This document shows positions 23,553 through 32,703 of a stretch of 64,000 bases of DNA, one piece after another (position 1 is the first letter of the stretch; the number at the start of each line of letters is the position of its first letter). The DNA is from Streptomyces sp. HUAS 15-9 (lineage in GTDB: Bacteria; Actinomycetota; Actinomycetes; Streptomycetales; Streptomycetaceae). A model generated the notes under the pieces. The model saw only the letters and a program-made list of their open reading frames with translations, had not been told where the DNA came from and ran no database searches. A program made the position numbers and the translations under genes. The DNA is taken from assembly GCF_025642155.1 (NCBI RefSeq), contig NZ_CP106799.1:124001-188000 (forward strand), read 5' to 3'.

Positions 23553-25174
23553 GCCTTCTCCTTGATACGGGTGTCACCGGCGGCCGCACCGGGGGCGCCG
23601 CCGAGCACATGGGCGCGGATGACGTCCCGACGCGGGCGGCCGGTGACGGTGAAGCAGCGGGCGTAGTCGGGGTCGTCCTCGGACATCAGGCGGATCACCG
23701 CGGCGCGCTCGATGTCGGAGAGCCGCTCCCGGCCGAACTCCTCGATCCGGCGGCGGGCGGTGTCGTGGTCGAGTCCCGCCTCGACGACGAACAGGCCGTG
23801 CACCGCCTCGAGTCCGTCGGCGACGATGGCCGCCTCGCGGACGAAGCCCAGTTCGCGGTAGCGGGCCTCGACCCACTCGGGCGAGACGTTGCGCCCGCCC
23901 GCGGTGATCACCAGGCTCTTCTTGCGGCCGGTGATGCGCAGATAGCCGTCGTCGTCGAGCTCGGCGAGGTCGCCGGTGTGCAGCCAGCCCTGCTCGTCGA
24001 CGACGACGCTGGAGGGGTCCTCGCGGGTGTAGCCGGCGAACAGCGAGCTGCTGCGGATGAGCAGTTCGCCGTCCTCGGCCAGCTCCACCTCGACATGGTC
24101 CAGGGGGCGGCCGACGGTGCCGAAGCGGACCTCGCCGGGGAAGTTCCAGGAGACCACCGAGGAGTTCTCGCTCAGCCCGTAGCCCTCGTGGACGGTGAGG
24201 CCGAAGTCGTGCAGGCGCTGGAGGATCTCGGCGGGCACCGGGGCGCCGCCGCAGGCGACGAAGACCGGGCCCTCGTGGCCGAAGATCCGCAGGTGCCGCT
24301 CGGTCACGTTCTCCTCGGGCCGCTGGTCGCACAGGGCGAGGAACAGCCCGGCGACGGTGGGCGGGATGACCAGGGCGGTGGGCCGGGCCCTGCGCAGCAG
24401 TTCGAGCATGCGGGGCGCGGCGTCGGCGGCGGTGCCGACCAGCGCGGTGCCGGGCGGCATGAAGGTGACCGAACCGCCCGCGAGGAACGGCATGTAGAGC
24501 CCGGCGACCTGCTCGATGAGCAGGCTCAGCGGGACGATGGACAGATAGCGCTCGAACAGGGCGGTGCCGGTACGGGCGCGCAGCGAGGTCAGCAGGGCGT
24601 CCATGCCGTGCCGGCGGATCTGTACGCCCTTGGGGGCGGAGGTGGTGCCGGAGGTGTGGATGACCTTGACGATGGCGTCCTCGGCGGGCACCGGCCACGT
24701 CGGTGCGGTGGCGGGCGCGGCGGCCCGCAGGGCGGCCAGGTCGATCTCGGTCACCGGGCAGCCCTCGGGCAGTACGCCGCCCTCGCGGTCCTTGGTCCAG
24801 CGCTCCAGGGCGTGGGCGCCTGCGGCGTCGACCAGGCACAGGTCGGCCGTCTCGAAGAGGGAGGCGGCCTGTTCGGCGGCGAACGCGGTGGGGACCGGGA
24901 TCTCCACGGCGGAGGCGAACAGCAGGGCGAGGTCGGCGGCGACCCACTCGGGCGAGTTCTCGGCGAGCAGCCCGACGCGGGCGGGGCGCCCGTGCTCCCG
25001 CTCCCACTCGCTCAGCCGGGCGGCGAGGACGAGGGCCGCGCCGATGAGGTCGCGGTAGCCGAAGTCGGTGGCGGGGCCGCCGTCGGCGGACAGCACGCGC
25101 ACCATGACGTCGTCGCTGTCCGCCCGCGCGAGCAGTCCGGCGGCAAGGCTCACGGTCTCGGTGTCACGCGGCAC
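23549..25174 (-). CDS. AMP-dependent acyl ligase (fatty-acyl-AMP/CoA ligase type)
   Basis: The 541-residue ANL enzyme has an intact P-loop, VIHTSGTTSAPKGV near residue 170. It also has YGLSENSSVVSW (A5) and GWLHTGDLAELDDDGYLRITGRKKSL (A7/A8) with the hinge Asp and Arg. The usual C-terminal A10 Lys region reads TVTGRPRRDV, so the catalytic Lys appears to be Arg, which may slow adenylation or mark the subfamily. Its stop overlaps the TauD start and its start overlaps the T_hemolysin gene end by 11 bases. It would activate a carboxylic acid, either a starter or the finished polyene chain, for its operon partners. Confidence 0.86.
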   Translation of the reverse strand: MPRDTETVSLAAGLLARADSDDVMVRVLSADGGPATDFGYRDLIGAALVLAARLSEWEREHGRPARVGLLAENSPEWVAADLALLFASAVEIPVPTAFAAEQAASLFETADLCLVDAAGAHALERWTKDREGGVLPEGCPVTEIDLAALRAAAPATAPTWPVPAEDAIVKVIHTSGTTSAPKGVQIRRHGMDALLTSLRARTGTALFERYLSIVPLSLLIEQVAGLYMPFLAGGSVTFMPPGTALVGTAADAAPRMLELLRRARPTALVIPPTVAGLFLALCDQRPEENVTERHLRIFGHEGPVFVACGGAPVPAEILQRLHDFGLTVHEGYGLSENSSVVSWNFPGEVRFGTVGRPLDHVEVELAEDGELLIRSSSLFAGYTREDPSSVVVDEQGWLHTGDLAELDDDGYLRITGRKKSLVITAGGRNVSPEWVEARYRELGFVREAAIVADGLEAVHGLFVVEAGLDHDTARRRIEEFGRERLSDIERAAVIRLMSEDDPDYARCFTVTGRPRRDVIRAHVLGGAPGAAAGDTRIKEKA

Positions 25175-25817
25175 GGGTCAGCACCTTCTGCTCGGGGCGG
25201 TTGCCGACGAACCGCATGTCGACCGATTCGAAGCAGTAGCGGCCGATCGCGGCGAGCAGCAGGGTGCTCTGCGCGGCCGCCTCGGCCCAGCCGACGACCG
25301 GCCGGGTGTCGTAGTAGGAGCCCCACAGGGCCGCCTCCTCGGGCGAGAGGCGGTCGCGGGAGGCGTCGACGAGCGGGTGGAAGACCACGCCGAGGTGCTG
25401 CATCAGCATGGCCAGCCGGCCGGTCATGGTCATCACCGCGTACGGGCGGCCCAGGCAGGCCATCACCAGGGGCAGGGCCTTGATGATCTCGCCGCCGGCG
25501 CTGGCGCGGACGGAGGCGATGTTGCCTATCTGGAGGATCTGCTCGCGCGCGACCTCAGAGCCCAGTTCATCGGCGATGATCTGCTCGACGGGGGCGTCGA
25601 GGTAGCGCTCCAGCAGGATGCCCTCCTGCTCGGGGAAGGACAGTCCCGCGCAGGCGAGGGCGGATTCCGTCTCGTCCTCTGCGGTCTCGAAGTAGGCGAG
25701 GAACGCGTCCGGGTTGGGCCGGATGCGAGCGTCGTACTGAGCGGCGAACACGTCCTGGACGAGGTCGGCGGCGACCTGCCAGTCCGGGGTGTCGCGCATG
25801 GACAGCGTGATTCGCAT
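25164..25817 (-). CDS. Thermostable hemolysin (T_hemolysin) family protein
   Basis: This 217-residue protein matches the family in length and in its core motif IGNIASVRASAGGEIIKALP near residue 120, the G-N-(L/I)-A-S segment that defines it. The N-terminal half holds YFETAEDETESALACAGLSF and the E-x-Y-L-D pattern. Despite the name, members are often encoded beside acyl-AMP ligases and oxidoreductases and may be acyl- or aminoacyl-transferase-like (GNAT-type fold), so a role in lipid or acyl-conjugate biosynthesis is more likely than haemolysis. ATG 25817 follows AGAGGGGG. It is co-translated with the ligase. Confidence 0.75.
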   Translation of the reverse strand: MRITLSMRDTPDWQVAADLVQDVFAAQYDARIRPNPDAFLAYFETAEDETESALACAGLSFPEQEGILLERYLDAPVEQIIADELGSEVAREQILQIGNIASVRASAGGEIIKALPLVMACLGRPYAVMTMTGRLAMLMQHLGVVFHPLVDASRDRLSPEEAALWGSYYDTRPVVGWAEAAAQSTLLLAAIGRYCFESVDMRFVGNRPEQKVLTRAA

Positions 25818-25890
25818 GGGTGCACCCCCTCTTACGGGGTCGGGTGGGACAAGTAGTCGGATATGAGGTCGGTTGTTGTGGTCGGCGTGG

Positions 25891-27078
25891 TCACATGCCG
25901 AGGACGGCGGGGCGCGGTGCGCTCACCGGCCGTGTCCGTACGGCGAGTTCGGCGGCCATCAGACCGCTGTTGATGGAGGTCTCGGCGAGGATGCCCGGGG
26001 CGGCGACGCTGTCGCCGATCAGGTACACGCCGTCGCCCCGGTCGATGGCGGGCCGGTCCCGCCAGGTGTGTCCGGGGTAGTCGACGGCTCCGGTGCGGCC
26101 GCGGGAGACGCCCTCGCGGCGCCACAGCATGCGCTCGCGCCAGCCGGGGGTGGTCAGGTCGAACAGCCCCTCCAGCCGCTCGATGGCCTGGGCCTTGTTC
26201 TCGCCGGGCCGAAGCGGCATCGCGCCCTGGAAGAGCGCCTCGCCCTCGGGGGCGAGGGAGGGGTCGTGGTCGGAGTACTGGGAGGTGAAGCCGCCCTCGT
26301 CCATGTCGAAGGAGACGTTGCCGTCCTTCTTGGAGTGGGTGACGGCCATGTCCACCAGGGCGGCGGTGCCGCTCGGCCAGTCGAGTTGGCTGTCGCCGAG
26401 CAGTCCGCGGGCGGCGGCCAGCGAGGTCGCCACGATCACCGGGCCGTCGCTGACCGGCAGTTCGGTGATGCGGGAGTTGGTCTCGATGATCACACCGTGC
26501 CGGCGGGCGACGCGCGCCATGCGGTCGACGACCGTGCCCCAGCCGCCGATGAAGTACCGGCTGGGCAGCGGGAACTTGGGGGTGCCCACGCGCAGCAGCC
26601 GCTCCCAGATGAACGCCGCGGACAGGGTGCCCGGGTCGCCGTGGAAGACGATCGGGCCGAGGAAGCCGAGGGCCTCGTCGACCGTCTGCTGCGGGAAGAT
26701 CTTCGAGGCCCAGTCCTGGAAGGACTGGTCGGTGGGGACCGGCCGGTCACGGTCGAGCAGGGTCATGCGCATGTAGCCGGGCGGCAGCGTCATCCGCAGC
26801 CGGCCCTGGTGGCGAAAGCGCATCCGGGTCCACTCGTGGAAGGACAGGCGCACATAGTGGCCGGCCACACCGCGCGAGATGAGCCACTGCCAGGCCTCGC
26901 CGTTGTTCATGATGGTGTGCGGGCCGTCGTTGGTGACGTACGGCCCCTCGGCCGAGCGGGCGCGGCCGCCGAGTTGGGAGTGCGCCTCGTGGACGGTGAC
27001 CCGGGCGCCCTGCTCGGCGGCGGCGATGGCTGCTGTCAGGCCGGCCATCCCGCCGCCGATGATCGTGATGTTCACCAT
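25891..27078 (-). CDS. FAD-dependent oxidoreductase, phytoene-desaturase/amine-oxidase-like
   Basis: The 395-residue flavoprotein has the N-terminal dinucleotide motif IIGGGMAGLTAAIAAAEQGA at residues 6-25 and the family extension VHEAHSQLGGRARS, ending in the G-G-R-A motif. YLIGDSVAAPGILAETSINS near the C-terminus is the second FAD-contact motif. Relatives desaturate carotenoids, oxidise protoporphyrinogen or oxidise amines. In polyene and cinnamoyl type II PKS loci such enzymes dehydrogenate the polyene or the ring. It lies 73 bases upstream of the T_hemolysin gene on the same strand and is probably in that operon. Confidence 0.85.
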   Translation of the reverse strand: MVNITIIGGGMAGLTAAIAAAEQGARVTVHEAHSQLGGRARSAEGPYVTNDGPHTIMNNGEAWQWLISRGVAGHYVRLSFHEWTRMRFRHQGRLRMTLPPGYMRMTLLDRDRPVPTDQSFQDWASKIFPQQTVDEALGFLGPIVFHGDPGTLSAAFIWERLLRVGTPKFPLPSRYFIGGWGTVVDRMARVARRHGVIIETNSRITELPVSDGPVIVATSLAAARGLLGDSQLDWPSGTAALVDMAVTHSKKDGNVSFDMDEGGFTSQYSDHDPSLAPEGEALFQGAMPLRPGENKAQAIERLEGLFDLTTPGWRERMLWRREGVSRGRTGAVDYPGHTWRDRPAIDRGDGVYLIGDSVAAPGILAETSINSGLMAAELAVRTRPVSAPRPAVLGM

Positions 27079-27115
27079 GGTTGCTCCTCAGTCACCTTCG
27101 CTTCCGCGGCCCGCG

Positions 27116-28108
27116 TCAGCGGTTGAGCGTGGCCATGGAGTTGGCGGGGTAGCGGTCCCCGACGGTGCTGCCGTACGGGGCGATCTCGTCCAGCGCCGCG
27201 AGGTCGGCCGCACTCAGGCGGACGTCCGAGGCGGCGACGTTCTCCTCCAGGTAGGCGACGCGCTTGGTGCCCGGAATGGCTATGACCTCGTCGCCCTGGG
27301 CGAGGACCCAGGCGAGGGCGAGCTGTCCGGTGGTGACGCCCTTGTCCGCGGCCAGGGCGTCCAGGCGCTCGACCACGGTGAGGTTGGCCGCGAGGTTCTC
27401 CTCCTGGAAGCGGGGGACGATGCGGCGGAAGTCATGGGCGGCCAGCGTGTCCAGGCTGCGGATGCGGCCGGTCAGCAGGCCGCGGCCGAGCGGGCTGTAG
27501 GCGACGAAGCCGATGCCCAGCTCGCGGACCGTCTCCAGCACGCCGTTGACCTCTACGTCGCGCGTGGACAGCGAGTACTCGGTCTGTACGGCGCTGAGCG
27601 GGTGGACGGCGTGGGCCCGGCGGATGGTGGCCGCGGAGGCCTCGGAGATGCCGATGTGGCGCACCTTGCCGGCGGCCACCAGCTCGGCGAGGGCGCCGAT
27701 GCTCTCCTCGATGGGCACCTCGGGGTCGACGCGGTGCAGGTAGTACAGGTCGAGCCGGTCGGTGCCCAGTCGGCGCAGGGTGCCCTCGACGGTGGCCCGG
27801 ATGTACTCGGGGCGGCCGTTGATCTGTCCGGTGATGGTGCCCTCGGGGGAGACCTCGTTGCCGACCTTGGAGGAGACGACGACGTCGTCGCGCCGGCCCG
27901 CGATGATCCGGCCGACGAACTCCTCGTTGGTGTGCGGGCCGTAGAAGTCGGCGGTGTCCAGCAGGGTCACGCCCAGTTCGAGTGCCCGGTGGGCGGTGCG
28001 CAGGGCCTCGGCCTCGTCGGCCGGGCCGTAGGCGAAGGTCATGCCCATGCATCCGAGGCCTTGCTCGGAGACCGCGAGCCCCTGGCTGCCGAGCTTACGT
28101 TGCCGCAT
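27116..28108 (-). CDS. Aldo/keto reductase
   Basis: The 330-residue protein has the AKR barrel and catalytic residues. [20 protein letters not shown] near residue 48 holds the Asp and Tyr, VVSSKVG the Lys, and [10 protein letters not shown] the His. The NADPH-binding end [14 protein letters not shown] is also present. The closest general type is the YakC/pyridoxal-reductase-like group with the GCMGM N-terminus. It may reduce a keto or aldehyde group of the product. A role as NDP-sugar reductase is less likely, since sugar-cluster AKRs usually begin differently. It is co-directional with the FAD gene downstream (37-base gap). Confidence 0.85.
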   Translation of the reverse strand: MRQRKLGSQGLAVSEQGLGCMGMTFAYGPADEAEALRTAHRALELGVTLLDTADFYGPHTNEEFVGRIIAGRRDDVVVSSKVGNEVSPEGTITGQINGRPEYIRATVEGTLRRLGTDRLDLYYLHRVDPEVPIEESIGALAELVAAGKVRHIGISEASAATIRRAHAVHPLSAVQTEYSLSTRDVEVNGVLETVRELGIGFVAYSPLGRGLLTGRIRSLDTLAAHDFRRIVPRFQEENLAANLTVVERLDALAADKGVTTGQLALAWVLAQGDEVIAIPGTKRVAYLEENVAASDVRLSAADLAALDEIAPYGSTVGDRYPANSMATLNR

Positions 28109-28271
28109 GAATCGGTTCCTTCCTGAGCCGTGCGGGCCTCGGAGGGCTGGCGGTTCGGGTCTTGCTCCCCCGGGCACTTACCATTGTTAGAAATCCTAGC
28201 ATTGACATAATCCGGGAAGCCAGCAGCCCAGCTCGGCAATGCCCGTACCGAGCAGCAGACTTGACGGACGA

Positions 28272-29137
28272 TCAGCGGGCGACGAGCTCGCTGGTGACGT
28301 TGGACCAGTGGTGGCCCTGCGCGGCAGCGCCGCCGTCGGCGAGCGCGGCCCACGGGTCGCTGCCGAACACCTCGACGGCCGCCGCGCGCAGCCAGACGTC
28401 GAACTCGTCCGCGGAATCGCGCAGCTTGCGCCCCGACAGCGCCGGGTCACGGGACTCCACCTGGAGCACCACCACGTCCTGGCCGCCCACGTTCTGCACG
28501 GCGAAGGACTCCTGGACGATGCCGACGCGCCGACGGGAGGCGTCGTAGGCCGTCCGGCGCGAGGTGTCGAGCTCCGCCTGGACCTCGGCCCAGCGCTCGC
28601 TCCTGCCGGGCAGCAGCGGCACCAGGACCGAGCCGGGCCTGGCGCTCCTGCGGGCCTCGGCCCGCGCGCCGCCGCGCGCCGCGGGGGCGAGCGGCGCATG
28701 CCGAGGACCTCCAGCATGTTGGACTCCACGCCGATGCCCCAGCGCTCCGCGATCTGCCCGTTGTCCAGCAGACGCCACACCACGACGCCGATGAACTCGA
28801 TGAACTGACCGGTGGGCGCGATACCGAGGAACTCGCCCTTGTGGGTGCCGCGCCAGGTGTTGTGGATGACCACGTAGTTGGCGTGGGCGCTCATGTCCTC
28901 GATGGTCACGTGCAGGTCGGGGAAGCCTTCCCGCAGCGCGGCGATGGTGTACTTGACGCCGTCCAGGTCCTCGGTGGCGCCCGGCAGCGGCTGGTGGTCG
29001 ATCATGTCGGGGCTGTAGATCTTGTCGACGATGGTGAAGTCGCCCTTGTTGACGAAGACGTCGAAGACCGAGCGGATGGTCTTCTTGTTGCGCTCCTCGA
29101 CGCTCTCACCGGTCTGCACCGTCTGCTGTGTCGACAC
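28272..29137 (-). CDS. SnoaL-type protein with second domain, interrupted by a frameshift
   Basis: The frame from ATG 29137 gives a normal SnoaL domain for about 148 residues (DHQPLPGATEDLDGVKYTI, FPDLHVTIEDMSAHANYVV, ERWGIGVESNMLEVLG). It then turns into an Arg/Pro/Ser-rich stretch typical of out-of-frame reading. A second frame, reached by a shift of -1 near 28690-28700, continues with RPGSVLVPLLPGRSERWAEV and RVGIVQESFAVQNVGGQDVV, and stops at 28272 after about 120 good residues. The simplest reading is one two-domain protein of about 285 residues with a single missing base. That could be a sequence error, a real lesion, or programmed shifting. The second domain is an NTF2- or ABM-like alpha/beta unit I cannot name. 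Confidence 0.6.
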
Positions 29138-29199
29138 GTTCCGTCCTTAATGGTCGAAGGGTTTTCGGGATGTGACGGTCTACGGGACGCGACGGGCCG

Positions 29200-30309
29200 T
29201 CACTTCCCGGGGAACGGTGCTTCCCAGGTGAGGGTGAGCCCCGCGTACAGGTAGCGGCTGGCCTCGATGGCGAGCAGCAGCACCTTGTGACCGGGGCGGA
29301 TACGGCCCTCGGTCCAGCCGGCGTCCAGCGCCAGCGGCACCGCGGCGGAGCCGGTGGCGCCCACGTCGGTCAGGTTCTCGACGATGTTCTTGGAGAGGGT
29401 GGCCTGGTCGTCCTCGGACAGCCCGGCGGTGCCATACTCGCTGGCGAAGTACTCGGCGTTGCCCTCGGGCAGCACGCACGCGTCGATGTCCGTGAGGGCG
29501 AGCCCGGAGCGCTCCAGCATGTCGTGAATGCCGCGCACGAAGACCCTGGGACCGAACGTGGCGGTGCCGGGGATGTCGAGCTTGATGTCCATCAGCCGCT
29601 TGCGGCGCTGCTGTTCGGCCAGCGGTACGTCGGTGCCGCCGCCGACGATGAGCATGCCGGGCTTGCGCTTGCCGCCCATGGAGGCGGTGGCGAAGACCTG
29701 CTTGCTGCCCTCGTGCGCGGAGCCCTCCTCGCCGGCGCGCAGGACCACCGCGCCGGCGCCGTCGCCGAAGGTGTAGACGGTGAGCCGGTCGCGCATCCGC
29801 ACGCGCTGCGGGTCGAGGCCCAGGAAGACGGGGGCGAGCAGCGGGGAGACGGCCTCCACGCCGATCACCAGCGCCGTCCTGTAGGTGCCGTCGGCGAGCT
29901 GGCGGCGCGCGATGTCCAGGGCCTGGACGGCGCCGACGCAGCCGGCCCGGACCTCGATCACCGCGACGCTCTCCAGACCGAGCTGCTCCTGGACGTACGT
30001 TCCGGCGACGGGCAGCAGATAGTCGGGGCTGGCCGTGGACACCACGATCAGGTCGATCTCGTCGGCCTCGACACCCGCCCGCTGAAGGGCCTGGCGGGCC
30101 GCCGCGGTAGCCATCTGCGAGGTGCTGATGCGGTGTTCACCGGTGTCCGGGTCCACCATCCAGTGCCGGCGCTGGACCTGGATGCCCTCCAGGACGTCGT
30201 CGGGCAGCGGCCCGGTCACCCGGGCCAGGGCGTCGTTGTCGAGCGGCTCGCCCGGCAGATACGCGCCGGTGGCGAGGATCGACACATGGCGGTCGGTGCT
30301 GGAGGGCAT
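29200..30309 (-). CDS. KAS III-like (FabH-fold) acyltransferase/synthase with altered triad
   Basis: This 369-residue thiolase-fold protein of the FabH type keeps the nucleophile in EVRAGCVGAVQALD, near residue 123. The usual His motif (P-H-Q-A-N) reads LPEGNAEYF, and the usual Asn motif (G-N-T-S-A) reads VGATGSAAVPLAL, so both partner residues are missing. FabH enzymes start chains by condensing acyl-CoA with malonyl-ACP. Relatives with altered triads transfer acyl groups to other acceptors instead. It is co-directional with the KS-CLF gene upstream, separated by one base, and clearly part of the PKS operon. It may choose the starter or esterify the product. Confidence 0.88.
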   Translation of the reverse strand: MPSSTDRHVSILATGAYLPGEPLDNDALARVTGPLPDDVLEGIQVQRRHWMVDPDTGEHRISTSQMATAAARQALQRAGVEADEIDLIVVSTASPDYLLPVAGTYVQEQLGLESVAVIEVRAGCVGAVQALDIARRQLADGTYRTALVIGVEAVSPLLAPVFLGLDPQRVRMRDRLTVYTFGDGAGAVVLRAGEEGSAHEGSKQVFATASMGGKRKPGMLIVGGGTDVPLAEQQRRKRLMDIKLDIPGTATFGPRVFVRGIHDMLERSGLALTDIDACVLPEGNAEYFASEYGTAGLSEDDQATLSKNIVENLTDVGATGSAAVPLALDAGWTEGRIRPGHKVLLLAIEASRYLYAGLTLTWEAPFPGK

Positions 30310-30310
30310 G

Positions 30311-32665
30311 TCACTTCTCCGTAGCGGGACGCAGGACGAGGCTGATGTGGGTGCCGCCGAGTGAGGAGCTGTTGATGAGCTGGGGCCCTTCGTCGACGCC
30401 GTGCTCCCAGCCGGTGACCGCGAGCAGGGCGGCCAACTGGGCGCCCGCGCCGATGGGTTCGCCGACGATCCGCTTGGGGGTGTGCACGGTGGCCCGGGTG
30501 GAGAGCCGGTCGGTGGCCAGCGCCTCGGGGGCGTCGGCCCGCTTCAGGCCGGCCGCGTTGGCCCAGATCCCGGTCAGTTCCGCGGCCGTGACCCCGGCGT
30601 GGTCGAGGGCCTGGCGCATGGCCCGCTCCACTCCCCCACCCTGCGGGTCCCAGCGGCCGACGCCCTGGGCGTCGGAGGCGGTGCCGTGCCCGGCGAACTC
30701 CGCCAGGATGCGCGCCCCGCGGGCCCGCGCGGTCGACTCGCGTTCGAGGACGAGGGTGATGCCCGCCTCGGCGAGGGTGTAGTCGCTGTCGTCGAACAGC
30801 GGCAGTCTGCGGTAGGCCTCCAGCACCCCCGGCGAGAGGTCCTCGACGGCGGGCACCAGCACGGCCTCCGCCCGGTGCTGCAGCAGCAGGTCGTGGGCGA
30901 CGGTCAGGGCGGAGGCCCCGGCCGCGTGCCCGGTGGTGACGGTCGACGTCGGGCCCTTGGCGCCGACGTTCATGGAGACCTGCCCGGCGGCGGCGTTGAA
31001 GACGGTGTTCGGGAAGATCGCCGGGCTGCCGTGGTCGGGGCAGCCGGCCAGGACCGGCAGCAGGAACTCCTCGATGCTGCGCATCGGGCCGAGTCCGGTG
31101 CCGAGGACCACGCCGACCCGCTCGTCGGCGGTGATCCCGGCATGCTCCAGCGCGCCGCGGCAGGTGGCCACGGCGAGCTGGCCGAGCCGGTCCATGCGGC
31201 GCCGCTCGCGCGGCGGGATCGCCTTCGGGTCGAAGTCGGCGCGGGCGACGTGCAGTCCGTCCTCGTCGGCGCCGAGGACCCGTCCGTCGCGCCAGGCCTG
31301 CCACAGCGCCTCGGCGCCCTCGCCGGCCGAGGTGACCGCCGCATACCCGGTGATCACGACCTTGTCGTCGGCGGGGTCGGCCGGCGCCTCCACGGGGGTG
31401 CGCTCCTGGCCGGGACGGCCGAAGGCGACGCACGCGTTGGCGCCGGCGAAGGCGAAGTTGTTCGACAGCGCCGTGTGCATGGCCAGCGGCCGCGCGGTGG
31501 GCACCGCGTCCAGGCCGCACTTGGGGTCCACCTCGGTGAAGTTGGCGGTGGGCGGCGCGATCTGCTCGACCAGCGCCTGCACGGTGACGATGGCCTCGAC
31601 CGCGCCGGCCGCCCCGAGCAGATGCCCGATCATGGACTTGGAGCTGCTCAGCGCGGTGTTCTCGGCGGCCTCGCCGAGCGCGGAGCGCACCGCGTTGCTC
31701 TCGGCCGAGTCGTTCTTCGGCGTGCCGGTGCCGTGGCCGTTGATGTAGGCCACGTCCTCGGGGTCGATGCCGGCCGACTCCAGCGCCGCGCGGATGGCGC
31801 GGGCCGCGCCCTCGCCCTTGGGGTGCGGGGCGGTGGCGTGGTAACCGTCGGCGGACAGGCCGTAGCCGAGGACCTCGGCGAGGATCGGGGCGCCCGCGGC
31901 GCGGGCCACCGACTCCTCGGCGAGGACCAGCATGCCGGCGCCCTCGCCGAGCGAGAGGCCGTCGCGGTCCCTGGAGTAGGGCGCGGCGGGCCTGGTCGAC
32001 AGCGACTGCAGGCTGGTGAACCCGGCGAACGCCGTCTCCGTGAACGCGTCGCTGCCGCCCACGAGCATGGCGTCGACGCGGCCCGCGCGGATGGACTCGC
32101 TGGCGTGGGCGATGGCGTGGGCGCCGGAGGCGCAGGCGGTGTTCACCGACAGCGAGGGGCCCTTGAGCCCGAAGGCACTGCTCACCGCCTCGGCGATGGC
32201 CTGCGGCGGGACCAGCAGATTGTGCCGCCCGTCGTCCTCGGGCGAGATGCCGTCGGCACCGCGCCGGGACAGTTTCTCGGCGCTGCGCAGTCCGCCCATG
32301 CAGGAGCCGAGGGCCACGCCCCAGCGCTCCGCGGGCACCTCGGCCAGGCCCGCCTGGTTCAGTGCCTCTTCGGCCGCCAGCAGGGCGAAGTCCACGGCGG
32401 GTTCGCGTTCGCGGCCGCCGAAGGAGGCCAGGTAGTCGTAGGCGGGACGGCGTTCGGTACGGACTTCGCCGCCGATCTCGGTGGCGCAGCCCTCCATGGG
32501 CAGTGCGCGCACCGGGGTGATGGCCGCCTCGCCCGACCGTATGCCCTCCCACAGTGCCGTGGCGCCGTCGCCGTGGGCGGTCACCGCGCCCACACCGCAG
32601 ACCACGACCCGCCGGGACCGAGCGCCGCGATCCGGCGAGGTGTTGCCGTGCTCGCCGTGGCTCAT
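30311..32665 (-). CDS. Fused ketosynthase-chain length factor (KS-CLF) in one protein
   Basis: At 784 residues it holds two complete KAS-fold halves. Half 1 (about residues 15-410) is a working KS: SVNTACASGAHAI carries the Cys, NGHGTGTPKND and SMIGHLLGAAGA the two His. Half 2 (about 430-780) is a CLF-like copy with the nucleophile position in TVTTGHAAGAS occupied by His and no matching His motifs. In most type II systems KS and CLF are separate, overlapping genes, so a continuous fusion is unusual. Start ATG 32665 is set by AAGGAG 7 bases upstream; the frame is open well beyond. It lies between the KAS III-like gene and the Cys-less KS gene. Confidence 0.9.
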   Translation of the reverse strand: MSHGEHGNTSPDRGARSRRVVVCGVGAVTAHGDGATALWEGIRSGEAAITPVRALPMEGCATEIGGEVRTERRPAYDYLASFGGREREPAVDFALLAAEEALNQAGLAEVPAERWGVALGSCMGGLRSAEKLSRRGADGISPEDDGRHNLLVPPQAIAEAVSSAFGLKGPSLSVNTACASGAHAIAHASESIRAGRVDAMLVGGSDAFTETAFAGFTSLQSLSTRPAAPYSRDRDGLSLGEGAGMLVLAEESVARAAGAPILAEVLGYGLSADGYHATAPHPKGEGAARAIRAALESAGIDPEDVAYINGHGTGTPKNDSAESNAVRSALGEAAENTALSSSKSMIGHLLGAAGAVEAIVTVQALVEQIAPPTANFTEVDPKCGLDAVPTARPLAMHTALSNNFAFAGANACVAFGRPGQERTPVEAPADPADDKVVITGYAAVTSAGEGAEALWQAWRDGRVLGADEDGLHVARADFDPKAIPPRERRRMDRLGQLAVATCRGALEHAGITADERVGVVLGTGLGPMRSIEEFLLPVLAGCPDHGSPAIFPNTVFNAAAGQVSMNVGAKGPTSTVTTGHAAGASALTVAHDLLLQHRAEAVLVPAVEDLSPGVLEAYRRLPLFDDSDYTLAEAGITLVLERESTARARGARILAEFAGHGTASDAQGVGRWDPQGGGVERAMRQALDHAGVTAAELTGIWANAAGLKRADAPEALATDRLSTRATVHTPKRIVGEPIGAGAQLAALLAVTGWEHGVDEGPQLINSSSLGGTHISLVLRPATEK

Positions 32666-32703
32666 GTCCGCGCTCCTTTCGGATGTGTCCTCGGATATGT
32701 CCG

